Of a stretch of 64,000 bases of DNA, positions 42,207 through 53,815 are shown in pieces. The notes beneath the pieces were generated by a model. It was not told the DNA's origin. It searched no databases and saw only the letters and a program-made list of their open reading frames with translations. The first letter of the stretch is position 1. Each line of letters begins with the position of its first letter. The stretch spans positions 3,550,001 through 3,614,000 of the forward strand of contig CANJKZ010000137.1 of NCBI GenBank assembly GCA_947471745.1. The letters run 5' to 3'. Source of the stretch: Closterium sp. Naga37s-1 (lineage: Eukaryota > Streptophyta > Zygnematophyceae > Desmidiales > Closteriaceae). The translations under genes and the position numbers were made by a program.

Positions 42207-43248
42207 ATGGCTGGACCGTCGGATACGACGCCGGAACTCTGGAACGAGTTTGTTGCTAATATGCGCCGAGAGATTGAACGCGAGGTGCGTGACCGGATTC
42301 TTGGCGAACTCCAGGAATGTGGACTCCTGGGCACACAGGTGCCGGCGCCAGCACCTGCTGTGGTTTCTGCACGGTCCAAAGCACCCGAACATGAACCGTT
42401 CATCCCTGGAAATCGTCACTTACCGGTGCGACGGTGGCTTTTCCAAGTGGAGGAATACCTCTCCCTTTGTCATGTCAACCGGGCGGAGTGGGCTCGCCAC
42501 GCCGGCATGATGCTGCGGGGTGCAGCTGCTACTTGGTGGCAGAGTTGCCATGCTACGAGTTCAACTTGGGAAGAGTTTTCTGCATCACTCTTAATGAACT
42601 TCGAACCGGTCAACGCCATCGAGCACGCATGTGACAATCTTGCTGATTTACGCCAACACCGCTCAGTCGCTGAATACATCAATCGCTTCCGCGAGCTCGT
42701 GCTTGAAATCCCCGACATCCCTGCTACTGAACAGATGGACAAATTCAAGAGGGGGCTGAAACCGAAAATTCGCACCGAGGTCGAACTTCGTGGCGCCGTT
42801 ACGCTTGATGAGATGATTCGTGTCGTCGAGCGTTGTGACACCATCAACTTTGTGGCTTACTAGTGATTCTAAGGGCGAACCGGGCAGCACGCCGTAGCTG
42901 GACCTACCATCTGCACCAACGGATGGAGCTCGGTGTAGTGGACCAGCGCACACGCAATCAGTCCACGCTTACGTGCTACTCGTGCGGGAAAGTCGGCCAC
43001 ATCAAGCGACACTGCCCGAACCGCTGCAAATTCGAAAGGTCTCCGGGAAACGGACAGTGCCAGTAGCAGTGGGGCAAACCTCTGGCGCATCGCATGCCCC
43101 GCTTCTCCCAACCCCGTTGTTCATCGGCACCTCTAAACTCTACACCACATCAAACGCTCCACTCCCCGCCATCATTCTATACGCAAAAATAAAGAATCGC
43201 TACGTTGACTTTCTGCTCGACACTGGCGCTTCAGCAAATTTTCTCTAA
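42207..43248 (+). pseudogene. Gypsy 1 gag and protease, broken
   Basis: Gag (42,207-42,863) has FQVEEYLSLCHVNRAEWAR, WWQSCHATSSTWEEF and FRELVLEIPDIP, stopping at TAG 42,861. A CCHC knuckle CYSCGKVGHIKRHC follows in a shifted frame (about 42,977-43,018). The protease VDFLLDTGASANFL is cut by TAA at 43,246-43,248, and homology continues as PSIAAELSLPEDP and EDVIGRPWFHQFGPRI to about 43,520. A Pro/Ser-rich linker fills 43,520-43,880. Confidence 0.87.
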
Positions 43249-43880
43249 CCCTCAATCGCAGCTGAACTTTCTCTCCCTGAAGATCCCAACAGCAACCCGC
43301 AGGGCGTGATCATGGCAAATGGTACTCGGCGGCGCTGCGGATCTAACCTCCTCCCCGTGCACTGCATGTTTGGAAGTCTGGAGGCGACGGTCACGTTCGA
43401 GCAACTGCACCTCGGTGGGTACGAAGACGTTATCGGTCGACCATGGTTCCACCAGTTTGGACCGCGAATTTATTGGCGCAACGGAACCGTCACCGTCGGC
43501 AACTACGACCTCCCATCCCACTCCTTCCGCCGACCATGGTCATCCCCAACCAGTTCCGCTTCATCAACCCATCCACCCCAACCTGCCCCACCTCCATCTT
43601 CCCATATCCCCCCTCTCCCTCCTCCTCGCATAGCTCTCATGCAGCAGCCAACACCACCCGGCTCTCCCGAAGTCATCAACACACCTCCTCCTTCTCCACC
43701 CCACCCAACCCAGTAGCCACGCCGTCCCATCATCCGCCCCGCCTCTGAAGTTATCAATCCACCAGCCCCCACCCCTCCTTCACCACCACCTCCTCCTCAT
43801 CTCCTAGTCATTTTCACCGCTCCCGAATTTGAATCATCGCCCAACTCTCCCCCATCACCTATACAGCAATTACTCCAAGG

Positions 43881-45386
43881 CTACACCGACGTCTTCTCCG
43901 ACGATCTTCCCCCCGAACTTCCACCCGACCGCGCTATCGACCATAGCATCCGTCTCATCCCTGGATCTACTCCACCAACCCACCCTACTTATCACATGAG
44001 CACGGTGGAACTTACAGAGCTCCGACATCAACTCGACGACCTACTCGCCAAAGGCTTCATTCGTCCAAGCACCTCGCCCTACGTTGCCCCCGTACTTTTC
44101 ACAAGGAAGAAAGAAGGAGATCTGCGCCTTTGTGTGGATTACCGCGCATTCAATGCCATCACAACAAAAAACAAGTACCCGCTGCCCCGTGTTGAAGAAC
44201 TCTTCGACATGCTTGGAGAAGCGACCGTGTTCAGAAAACTCGACCTACGCTCCAGCTACCACCAGATTCGCCTTGCTGAAGAATACACTCCTAAGACGGC
44301 GTTCCGCACCCGCTATGGCCATTTCGAGTTCCGCGTTCCACCATTCGGCCTCACCAATGCTCCAGCCATCTTCATGGGCCTCATGAATGACATTTTCAGA
44401 CCTTTTCTTGACCGCTTCTCATCGTGTTCCTCGAAGACATTCTCATATTCAGCAAGTCCCTCGAAGAACACATGCAGCATCTTCACATCGTACTTGATAC
44501 ACTCCGCCAACACCACCTCTACGCCAAGTTGTCAAAGTGTACGTTCGCCCGTTCGAACATTGGCTTCCTTGGACACATCATCAGCTCAAAAGGCATCGCT
44601 ATGGACCCCACCAAGGTCCAGTGCCTTGTTGATTGGCCAGCACCACGCACGGTAGCAGAGTTGCAAAGCTTCATCGGCCTTGCCAAATACTACCGCAAGT
44701 TTATCTTCAACTTCTCGCATATCTGCGCTCCCTTGACCGATCTCTTTGTCCAAGGTGTTGTTTTTCAATGGGAACAACCTCAACAGGCTGCCTTCACTGC
44801 AATCAAGGCTGCCCTAACTGCTGCACTAGTCCTCACCGTCGCAGACCCATCACGACCTTACTTCCTTTGGACGGATGCTTCCGACGTTGCTGTTGGCGCC
44901 ATATTGTGCCAAGATCATGGACATGGGCTGCAACCGATCGCTTTTGAGTCACGCAAGCTTCAACCTGCCAAGCGCAACTATGCCACCCATGACCGTGAGC
45001 TGCTTGCTATCATCCATGCCTTCAAAACATGGCGTTGCTACTTGGAGCTTCAACCTCTCACCGTCTACACCGACCACCGTCCCCTTCAAAACCTACGCAC
45101 ACAACCGATTCTCAACAGGCATCAAGCACGATGGGTAGAATTTTTGGAGCAGTTTGTCCCTGACTTGAAGATTATCTACAAGCCCGGACGTCTTAACCCA
45201 GCCGACATCCTTTCTCGCCCACCTCCACCAGCCCCACCTTCCTCCATCTCGACTTCACACGCGCCATTCGAACTCCACGCCATCAGCTCCATCACTTGGG
45301 ATGAGTCCTTCATTTCCAAGTTCCGTCGCGGTTACGCTCGAGACCCATTCTTCACCACCCACACCCCAACAAACCCTTCTTACTGA
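43881..45386 (+). pseudogene. Gypsy 1 reverse transcriptase and RNase H, frameshifted
   Basis: RT motifs: [54 protein letters not shown] and [13 protein letters not shown] frameshift near 44,420 falls at the catalytic motif, which then reads FLEDILIFS (family norm YxDD or LDDIL; the first Asp is Glu). Thumb [15 protein letters not shown] and RNase H WTDASDVAVGAILCQD, FESRKL, THDRELLAIIHA and YTDHRPLQ follow in the second frame to a TGA at 45,384. Confidence 0.9.
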
Positions 45387-45404
45387 TTCAACGACCCGTT
45401 TTGG

Positions 45405-46751
45405 CACACTAACAACAACGTCGTAGCGGTTCCGGCTGATTGCTCCTTGAAGAACCTTTTGCTATCGGAATACCACGATACCGGCAGCCATTTTGGGATT
45501 GAAAAGACTTACTCCAGCCTTCACAAGGACTACACTTGGCCCGGAATGTACGCTGATACTCGTGACTACATCTGCTCATGCACCACATGCCAACAAATCA
45601 AAGCCCGTTCGACCAACCACTATGGACTTCTTCAGCCCATCCCTCCACCCATGGAGGTTTGGGACGAGCTTACCACGGACTTCATCATGGAGCTGCCCCG
45701 AACCCCTCGCAACTACAATGCCATTCTTGTGGTTCTTGATTGACTCTCCAAGATGGCTCATTTCATCCCGACCCACACCAACGTCACCGCACCTGAAACG
45801 GCACGCCTCTTCTTCGACAATATCGTCCGCCTTCATGGGATTCCATCAGCCATCATCTCTGACCGTGCCCCGCGCTTCCTCAGCAACTTTTGGCAAAGTG
45901 TTTTCAAACTCTACGGCACCCGACTTCGCTTCTCTACCGCGTACCATCCTGAAACCGATGGCCAAACCGAACGTATGAGCCGCACTCTCGAAGATGCACT
46001 ACGCGCTCACGTCAACGCACGCCTAACTGATTGGGACTTACACCTTTCAAGCATCGAACTCGCTTACAACAGCAGCCCCCACCTCTCCACTGGACAGCCC
46101 CCATTCTACCTTGCCACGGGACACTATCCACGCTTCCCTATCACCCCAACCTCACACCTCAACCATACACCTGCAGCTCTGGATTTTCTCTCCTCTCTTG
46201 ACTCTACCATCACTGCAGCTCGGAACTCCATTCTCAAATCCCAAGCACATCAAACGCGCCATGCAAACTTACATCGCCGCGACATCCGATTCAAAGGAGA
46301 CTAAGTGCTCTTGTCAACCGATCACCTGCCACTTCTTCGCAAAGGCACTACTTGTAAGCTTGCTCCACGCTTCATCGGCCCATTCACCATCACTCGGGTT
46401 CTTTCCCACGTCACCTACCGTCTCCAACTCCCGAGTTACATGCGAATTCACCCCGTCTTTCACGTCAGCCGCCTCCGACCATTTGTTCCACCCGCACCCA
46501 ACCGACCTGCACCACGTCCACTCCCACCCATGTTTGAAGGCAGCACCAACCGTTTTGAAGTTGACTCTATCATCAATCACCAGGAGACCCCTACTGGTCG
46601 GGAGTTCCTTGTTCGTTGGAAGCACCAACCACCGGAAGAAGACTTGTGGGAACCTGAACATGCCCTTGACCGTGCTGCCACTGCCGTGACCCGCTACCTC
46701 TCTGCCCACAACTTGGCGCCGTGGACGTCGCCTCTTGGGGGGGGGGAGTAA
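45405..46751 (+). pseudogene. Gypsy 1 integrase with chromodomain, two stops
   Basis: HHCC zinc finger (EYHDTGSHFG ... CSCTTCQQIKA), catalytic Asp in DELTTDFIMELP, then TGA 45,741-45,743. It continues with IISDRAPRFLSNFW and YHPETDGQTERMS (DDE complete), stop TAA 46,302-46,304, then the beta-rich tail (RFIGPFTITRVLSHVTYRL). The chromodomain runs FEVDSIINHQETPTGREFLV ... WEPEHALDRA. It ends 46,751 overlapping the LTR start. Chromodomains are thought to steer integration to heterochromatin. Confidence 0.9.
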
Positions 46752-47279
46752 TGCAACGGTGCGGCAGCCCACTGTTACAGTTGGGCAGCCACACAGTGCC
46801 AACCCACCGGCAAGTGGGAGGCTGCAAACTCCCAAACCACGCAAGGTTGGGATTGGCCAGCCTCCCCTCCCGCCATTTGGGCGCCCACCTGAAGGCACGC
46901 AGCCCAAACCCCACCCTCGCGCGAAAATTACGAAATGCAAAAAAGTCAAGCTCCGACCCCTCGCCGACTTCGCCAACGGTGCCGACGGAATTACAGCCCC
47001 TTGATACGATTCGCCATCCAATCCTGCATCGCAGTCAATATCTGAATTTCAAGGCGAGGTTCATTTCTAAGGGTTGGGTTACCAAATAAGAAATTCAGAG
47101 TGTCGCGACTTGGTAGTGCGACTCGATTTGTGAATGCATCCTATAAAATTGTATGTAAAATTGTTGAAGTGAGATAGGAAATTCCAGAGACATTCCAGAG
47201 AGCACCTTGTACCCGTTCCTCAAGCCTAAGAAGGCTGCTACTTCCCTGCCTAGCACGTTTCACTGGTAATTATTCATTT
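46752..47279 (+). repeat. Gypsy 1 3' LTR
   Basis: 528 bp, uninterrupted counterpart of 41,121-42,178, preceded by a run of 10-11 G residues as polypurine tract. Confidence 0.85.
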
Positions 47280-47533
47280 CACAGATAATTATGTACAAAA
47301 ACTGGAAACCATAGAATGAAATATTTGTTGCAAGCACGTTTTCATTTTCAGCGTCGAGTCATTCCATACCCCTGGATAACCGTGAGTTAGCGCATATTAA
47401 CCAAGAAAAAGACTTTATTTACAAGCGGTAAAGCGTTTGAACCCCCCGTGAGATGCGGTGGATCAAATATAAGTGAATTACATGAACTACATGATTCTAA
47501 TTTGAGATAAATAGTAGAACAATAACACCATAC

Positions 47534-47876
47534 TGTAAGGAAATTTCTATTTCCTTACGCCGCATCCCTGCTTAGCGCGTACATCGCTGTAGCACCACAG
47601 TCAGCGCCGTTACCACTCGCGACCCTCGCTTGGACAATCTTCCCGCCACCTCGCACGTCGCAACCCAGCCTCCCGGCTCGGCTGGTAACCCGCGCTCCTG
47701 GCCTCCGCCTCGACACTTTCCCAACCTCAGTCACAGGCCCGTCGCGCGTCAGCCACAGTTCGTTACCGTTACCACTGTGGCCTTCGCTATTTAGTTCTCG
47801 CTCATTCCTTCGCTCATTGTACTGTTTTGCCTCGATAGTGCAATTCTTGCTTGCTCGCTCAATTGCACTCGTAACA
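47534..47876 (+). repeat. Gypsy 2 5' LTR
   Basis: 343 bp beginning with the short palindrome-like taaggaaatttctatttcct. It ends CTCGTAACA and is directly followed by a tRNA-complementary TTGGTATTCAGAGC. Confidence 0.92.
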
Positions 47877-48058
47877 CTTGGTATTCAGAGCTACGATCTT
47901 CTCTCGGACCGCACCCACACCTTCGCTTCCCCACTATCTCAATTTTTTGGGGGGGTAGATGCCTCTCTGCGAACAAGCACCGCCGCTTGAAGTGCTCTCT
48001 TGTAAGCACGCACGGCCACAAAAGACGCTCTCGCTGAGCTTGCCCGACACCCCCGCCA

Positions 48059-49228
48059 TGGCTGAATTCAACCTCGCGACACTAACGCAAGAGCAACTCG
48101 ACTGCCTTGTGCGCCAACTCGAGGATTCGCAGCTCAAGATTGCAACACTCACGGCGGAATGCGACTCCGCCTACAGCAATCAGCGACGAACGCACCAGCA
48201 CACGCACCTGCAAATGCACCCACGCAAACGGACGAGCTGATCGTCATCTCATCCGGCACACCATCGCAACACGACAGCGTGGGACAGCGCTTGGGCGCAG
48301 CCAGTGATGGCGCCGCCCACTCAATGTTGGGCATGGAGAGAGTCAAGGCTGCACCAAGCACGCAAGGGCCTCGCGAAGCCCGTCGGCACGTGGAGTTTGC
48401 AACAGTAAGTGGCAACAGCGACGTCATGGCACCGATGCCATTCAAGCCGTAGCGCCCGCCCTGTTTCGATCCGAGCCAATGCAGAGGGCCGATGGTTCAA
48501 CGTGGATTTTCACAATGAACGTCTTCTTCGACGCAAATTACGTCGACGATGATGCAGCGAAGATTCGCTATGCGGTATCGCTGCTAAGGGGCCCCGTCAT
48601 GGACTGGTGGCGAGTCATTGTGACGTCGCCACACACCTACGAGCTGTTGTTGCAAGAGGGAGAGCCCACGGGTCCAGCCGTCACCTGGAGTTCTTTTTGC
48701 AAAACCGCCCAGTATAGCACATGGGACGCGTGGTGCACATGGCTTCGAGCGCGCTTTGAGCCGATTGTAGCTTCAATTTCGGCGCGTCAGAAACTACGCA
48801 CTTGGCGGCAGCTCGGGTCGGTTCAAGACTATACGAGCGGTTTTCTCGCACTTTGCGAGCAAGTCGGCTACATGCACGAGGCAAAGCGGGTGGACCGTTA
48901 CGTCGGGGGGCTGAAGCCGGATATCTCGCACGACATCATGCTACGCGGGCTCTCGAACTTCAATGAGATTCTCGTGCTCGCCGAGAAAATTGATATACTG
49001 CGCCGACCGAGACCGGGGTCCTATTACGGACATCGTCCTCGGGGACCGAACGAGCATGCCACCGTACATGCTGTTGCGACGAATGCAGCTGTCGCGCTGT
49101 TTAAGGGGCGCTGCTTTGCTTGCAAAAGGCCGGGCCATCGCAAGAGTGAGTGCCCAGAGGAGGTGAGGCGCCGCGGAGCAGAGAAGGGGAGAGAATCTCA
49201 GAGGCAAGGAAACGCCAGCAGTAAGTAG
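48059..49228 (+). pseudogene. Gypsy 2 gag, broken
   Basis: ATG 48,059 opens MAEFNLATLTQEQLDCLVRQ with a coiled-coil look. A frameshift near 48,170 and a stop near 48,450 precede the capsid-like part (RYAVSLLRGPVMDWWRVI, FEPIVASISARQKLRTWRQL, DRYVGGLKPDISHDIML). The zinc knuckle CFACKRPGHRKSEC lies near residue 210 of the last open frame, which ends at 49,228. Confidence 0.85.
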
Positions 49229-50390
49229 AAAACGGGCCAACTACTGACGAGATTACCTGCTCGCCCAACCTCACCGACCCTCACCGAGTCACAGTACCGA
49301 TTCATGCTATCGATCGGGCTCAGCTGAATAAGGAGGGTACAGCAACGGATTGCGCAATACTGATCCACGTAAAAGTAAAGGGAGCAGCAGTGAAGATATT
49401 CATAGACGGAGGGGCAAGTCGCAGCTTAGCTAATACCGTGACGGCACGGAAGCTGCAACTGACACTTAGTCGGTGCTTACCAGAGATAGATGCACGCTTA
49501 GTCGACGGCACGCCTCTGGCTATACGAGAGTAAGTGGAGAGAGTAAAAGTCCGCTGCGGGGGGAACTGCGGGTTTACACAGGAAATGCTTGCGACGACAC
49601 TGGATGGGCACGAAATTTTACTGGGACGTGATTGGCTGCGACGATACAACCCACGAATTGACTGGACGACGGGTAGCTGCACAGTGCGAAGTAGCGGTAA
49701 CTGGGTCGAATTACCTCACTGGCAGTTGCCCGAGTCTTCAACGGTCCACGTCAACGCCATTACGATGAAACGGGCAGTCACCGCTGGAGCTGACGTGTAC
49801 GCAGTGGACATAGCAGTAGTGGGAGAAGCAGAGGCGCCGAGTGATTTTCAGAAACTATTAATCCACGAACTACAGGAGCTGTTGAAACGGTACCCGGGGA
49901 TTTTCCCGGATGACTTGCCGGAAGGGCTGCCACCTCAGCGCGCACATGACCACAAAATAAAGTTAGAACTGGGGGCACAGCCAACTGTACAGGGCAAGTT
50001 TAGACTGACACAACCGGAGCTCGATGAGCTCAGGAATCAGTTAGATTACCTGTTAGAGAAGCAGTTCATCCGACCGAGCTCGTCACCGTTTGCCGCACCG
50101 ATACTGTTCACACCAAAAAAAGACGGAGGTTTTTGCATGTGTCTTGATTACCGAGCACTGAACTGAGTAACCATCAAATCGCAATACCCGATTCCATGCG
50201 CTGACGAACCGATAGACCAACTGCGAACCGCCCGAGTGTTTTCGAAGATTGACTTACGGGGGGGTTACCATCAGATTAGAGTCGAACCATTGGATTGCGC
50301 CAAGACAGCTTTTCGCACTAGATACGGATCCTTCGAGTACACCGTCATGCCTTTTGGACTGACAAACGCCCCTGCGACGTTACCTCAGGA
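49229..50390 (+). pseudogene. Gypsy 2 protease and N-terminal reverse transcriptase, truncated
   Basis: Protease site KIFIDGGASRSLANT (about 49,395-49,440). TAA at 49,531-49,533, then DGHEILLGRDWLRRYNPRID. RT begins FRLTQPELDELRNQLDYLL, FIRPSSSPFAAPILFTPKKD and CLDYRALN, with TGA at 50,164-50,166, then [12 protein letters not shown] and [10 protein letters not shown]. At about 50,388 the sequence jumps to integrase; the YxDD motif and RNase H are missing. Confidence 0.87.
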
Positions 50391-50803
50391 CATTTCGAGG
50401 TAGAAAAAATACAGCAGCAGCTGCAGTGGTACTATTACTGGCCCGAAATGCTGACCGACGTACAGCGACACATGGCATCGTGCCCCACTTGCCAGCTCAT
50501 GAAATCATCACGGAAGCGGCCGGCAGGGCAGTTGCAGCCGATACCACCCCCAGAGCGTGCTTGGCAGTAGGTGACGATGGACTTCGTCACGGGGTTACCG
50601 GCCGGGGCGAGTGGGAACGACGCGATACTGGTCGTCGTCGATCAGTTGACGAAAATGGTGCATTTTGCAGCATGCAAGAAATCCATCTCAGCCGAAGAAA
50701 CAGCTCGGCTCTTCATCGCCACCATCGTCCGACTACACGGGATACCAGTAGCAACAATTAGCAAGAGGGATGTACACACACTCTCTAAAGGAGGGCCTCC
50801 TTA
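50391..50803 (+). pseudogene. Gypsy 2 integrase fragment
   Basis: Zinc-finger end CPTCQLMKSSRKRP, then TAG 50,568-50,570, VTMDFVTGLPAGASGNDAIL (first catalytic Asp) and HGIPVATISKRD. It is then deleted: the second Asp region is altered and the Glu is gone. Followed by a G-only polypurine run (about 50,806-50,830) and the 3' LTR. Confidence 0.85.
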
Positions 50804-50832
50804 GAGGGGGGGGGGGAGGGGGGGGGGGGTAG

Positions 50833-50985
50833 TGTAAGGAAATTTATATTTCCTTACACCGCATCCCTGCTTAGCGCATACATCACTGTAGCACCACAGT
50901 CAGCGACGTTACCACTCGCGACCCTCGCTTCGACAATCTTCCCACCACCTCGCATATCACAACCCAACCTCCCGGCTTGCCTGGT
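50833..50985 (+). repeat. Gypsy 2 3' LTR, left part
   Basis: 153 bp matching the start of the 5' LTR; interrupted at ctggt by the copia 2 insertion. Confidence 0.93.
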
Positions 50986-51425
50986 TGTTGGAAACAAGTA
51001 ATTTAACGCTTCTTATGTGTCGGAACCCTGAACTGCAAACGAGGCACGTCACAGCGAAGCAACGACAAGTCAACCAAGGAGGTTGACAAAACGTAACAGC
51101 TGGAGGTTACGCGAAGGTCAAAGGTCGGCGACCTTTGACTTGACGAAAGGCAGCGGGACAGCAAGGACACAAAACTGACTCGGTATTGAGCAGTTGCCCG
51201 AGTCGTCGCTGTATCGAACCGCAACAGCAACAAAACAGTTAAAATGCATCTCTTCGTATTCTCTGTAATCTTATAAGAAACCTTGTATTACTTTGCTATT
51301 ATCAATCTCTTGCTCTCACACACTAGTGCAAGGTGGTTCAATAGTTCACTAGAATGCTTCCGCCCAACATTCTTACTCAGGGTCTTAGCTTTGAGAAGAT
51401 CCTAAGGGCATTTCTCAGCCCAACA
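50986..51425 (+). repeat. Copia 2 5' LTR
   Basis: 440 bp, TG...CA. It contains a self-complementary ggtcaaaggtcggcgacctt near 51,116-51,140, also present in the 3' LTR. Confidence 0.95.
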
Positions 51426-51439
51426 TGGTATGAGAGCCT
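51426..51439 (+). promoter_or_regulatory. Copia 2 primer-binding site
   Basis: TGGTATGAGAGCCT immediately after the 5' LTR, close to the common initiator-tRNA-Met complement (TGGTATCAGAGC) with one mismatch. Confidence 0.85.
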
Positions 51440-52710
51440 CCAGGGCAAGATCCAACTTCATTCAAACTCCTATAACAGAAGGCATGGCAATACGGAAGGA
51501 GAGAAGCTCCTCTAACGGATCTCCCGGCACTACTCCTACTCCACCTCCAGCCTCGGGCCTACAGACAGAGGGAGGCACGGCGACAAGACCAGCTGCTGAG
51601 TCTATTGAAACTCCTACAAATCAAACAACCAGCTTCGACCCAAGCATGATGGAGAAGTTCTTCGCCTTCATGTCCTTCTACGAGTAGCACCAGCAAGCAG
51701 CACCTGCGCAATCAAACAACAGCGACAACAACAATGGCGCCGCTCCATTGAGTCTTGACGGCTCGTCATATGCGCGCGGAAATCAACAACAACCTACCTT
51801 TGCTCCGTACGAGCCTCAACGCGGCTCCACCAGCTTCATGCCGAATAAGCCTCCACTTGGACAAGAAAAAACACAGGACGCACTTCAAGTAGAGTCGCAG
51901 TTTGCTCACGTTCTAAAACTGCAAACGTCAACACCATTCGACGGCAAGGATTTTTATACCTGGTCGTTCGAGTTCGAGCTAATAATGGAAGGCGCGCAAA
52001 TCCTCAGATTCTTCAACGGTTCCCTGCCATACCTTATGCACGGAACACAGTATGACAAGTAGCAGTACACGTATCAGTCGCTGATGGCATATACAATACT
52101 ATTAGATTACCTAACGCCGAACGAGCAGCAGGACATCCGGTCTTATCGTGGCTATGGCAACTCCGCCAAGCTCGCGTACAACAATCTGAAGAACCTGTAT
52201 CAAGCAACAGACAGCGTTAATCAGAGCCGCCTCATGGCACAACTGACAACAGTGGAAATGAAACCGGGTGAAAAGGGAATGGCGTATATCAGTCGTTATC
52301 GCAGGCTGCGCGACAGACTGCTTCGATGTGGTGGATTGATATCCGAAGAAGCCTTCGTCACACTCGTCATCACTGGCCTTGGCCCTCATTGGCGCTCCAC
52401 TCGAGCTATTCTCCGAGCTCACGAAAAGATCTCCAAAGCGGCACTCTGCGCCAAAATTCACGCTGAACAGCACGACATGGACCTGCACGAAGAACGTCAC
52501 AAGAGAAGAACGTCAGCACCTGAGTTTGCATTTCACACTCAACGGCGCTACAACAACAACAAAAACAACAACAACAACAACAACCGGCAGAACAAGTATC
52601 AAGCACAACGACACATACCACCATTCTGCCACCTCTGCAAAACGTCAGGACATCCTCGCACTCACTGCCCAAATCAGCAGCAGACATCGCCGCCGCAACT
52701 TCAACTTTGA
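51430..52710 (+). pseudogene. Copia 2 gag with two TAG stops
   Basis: A single frame from ATG 51,430 to TGA 52,708, interrupted only by TAG 51,685-51,687 and TAG 52,060-52,062, each in a Gln-rich context. Ser/Pro-rich N-terminus, then FDGKDFYTWSFEFELIMEGA, SRLMAQLTTVEMKPGEKGM, RYRRLRDRLL and LVITGLGPHWRSTRAILRAH. Asn-rich stretch, then the zinc knuckle CHLCKTSGHPRTHC. Two base changes are all that separate it from an open gag. Confidence 0.88.
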
Positions 52711-52812
52711 CCTTCAAGCAGTCATGTGGCTTCCACACAGGCGCATCCCACCAGTCAGGTGTAGTCTTCAACGACGTCGACGACTCCACCTGCACAAGGC
52801 ACAAGAAACATC

Positions 52813-53520
52813 GTGAGCTGCATGGCAAGAATAACAGACTCCTGCATCACCAAATCACTACCTCACTACTCACCAGAAGAACTGCTCGATGAAAGTACTT
52901 CTCGCCACGAGTCACTGGAGCCGAACCCGACGTACGCAGCCATCGTCCAGAGCGAGCCGTCCGGGAAAGACACCTGGTTCTTGGACAGCTGCTTCGGACA
53001 GCACATGTGCTCTTCGGGTCGTTTTGTTCAATGAGAACAACAACTTCACCGTGAAGTCGTAATCACTGTCGCCAACAACCAGCCAACAACCAGAACCTGC
53101 GCACACGACGACAAGGGATAGTTCAACTTCAGTCTCGAGAAACCAACGTTATGTCGAAGGTCTTAATCGCAGAAGGACTCGGCTACAACTTACTCAGCGT
53201 CAGCCAACTAATGGAGAAGGGAATTCATCTCGAAGCAGACAGCACCACTCAGGAGTTCAAGCTGTACCACGGGAAGGGTGGACTCTACACCGGAAAAGCA
53301 GTCCTGAAGAATAATGTCTTCGTTCTTGATTTCGTTCCAGACCCAGGCACCGCCGACAGCGACGCCATCGTCAATTTCACCTCTTGGACACACCCGCTAG
53401 ATCTCGACCCCGACTTCAGTCCTGGAGGATTTTGGTACTCATATACTATACCTGAAGCAGAGCGAACAAGAGCCTTAGCAACAATTCGACAACAGCAGCA
53501 GAGACAACATCGGTAGCAGC
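52813..53520 (+). pseudogene. Copia 2 protease region, broken
   Basis: DTWFLDSCFGQHMCSS carries the protease Asp-Ser with Cys where Gly is usual; a frameshift follows near 53,020. GAG-pre-integrase-like SKVLIAEGLGYNLLSVSQLM and VLKNNVFVLDFVPDPGTA lie at 53,151-53,516. A tandem of cagcagcagagacaacatcggtag-like 30-bp units (53,490-53,620) ends it. Confidence 0.8.
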
Positions 53521-53815
53521 AGAAACAGCATCGGCAGCAGCAGAGACAACATCGGTAGCAGCAGAAACAACATCGGCAGCAGCAGAGATAGCATCGACAG
53601 TAGCAGAGACAACACCGGCGATGACACCAGTCGTTGGTCCTTCAACAGCACCAGTCCTCACCGACGACACGCCACCGACTCCCGCACAGCAGCTAACTCC
53701 CACTCCACGAGAAGTCCACAGAAGCGCCAACTTCACCGCAGGCATCTAATCCAACTCCGACCTGTACAAGCGTTCACCAGGACACCGCGCCTGCGAATCA
53801 ATCTGGTATGCAAGG

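Larger units (their letters stand above)
41121..47279 (+). mobile_element. Ty3/gypsy chromovirus-type retrotransposon, decayed
   Basis: 5' LTR 41,121-42,178 (with an insertion), internal gag, protease, RT, RNase H, integrase and chromodomain, then a G-rich polypurine tract (46,738-46,748) and 3' LTR 46,752-47,279. LTR halves match closely outside the insertion. Integrase follows RNase H, the gypsy order, and the C-terminal chromodomain assigns it to chromoviruses. A 5-bp target duplication is not evident. Confidence 0.9.
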
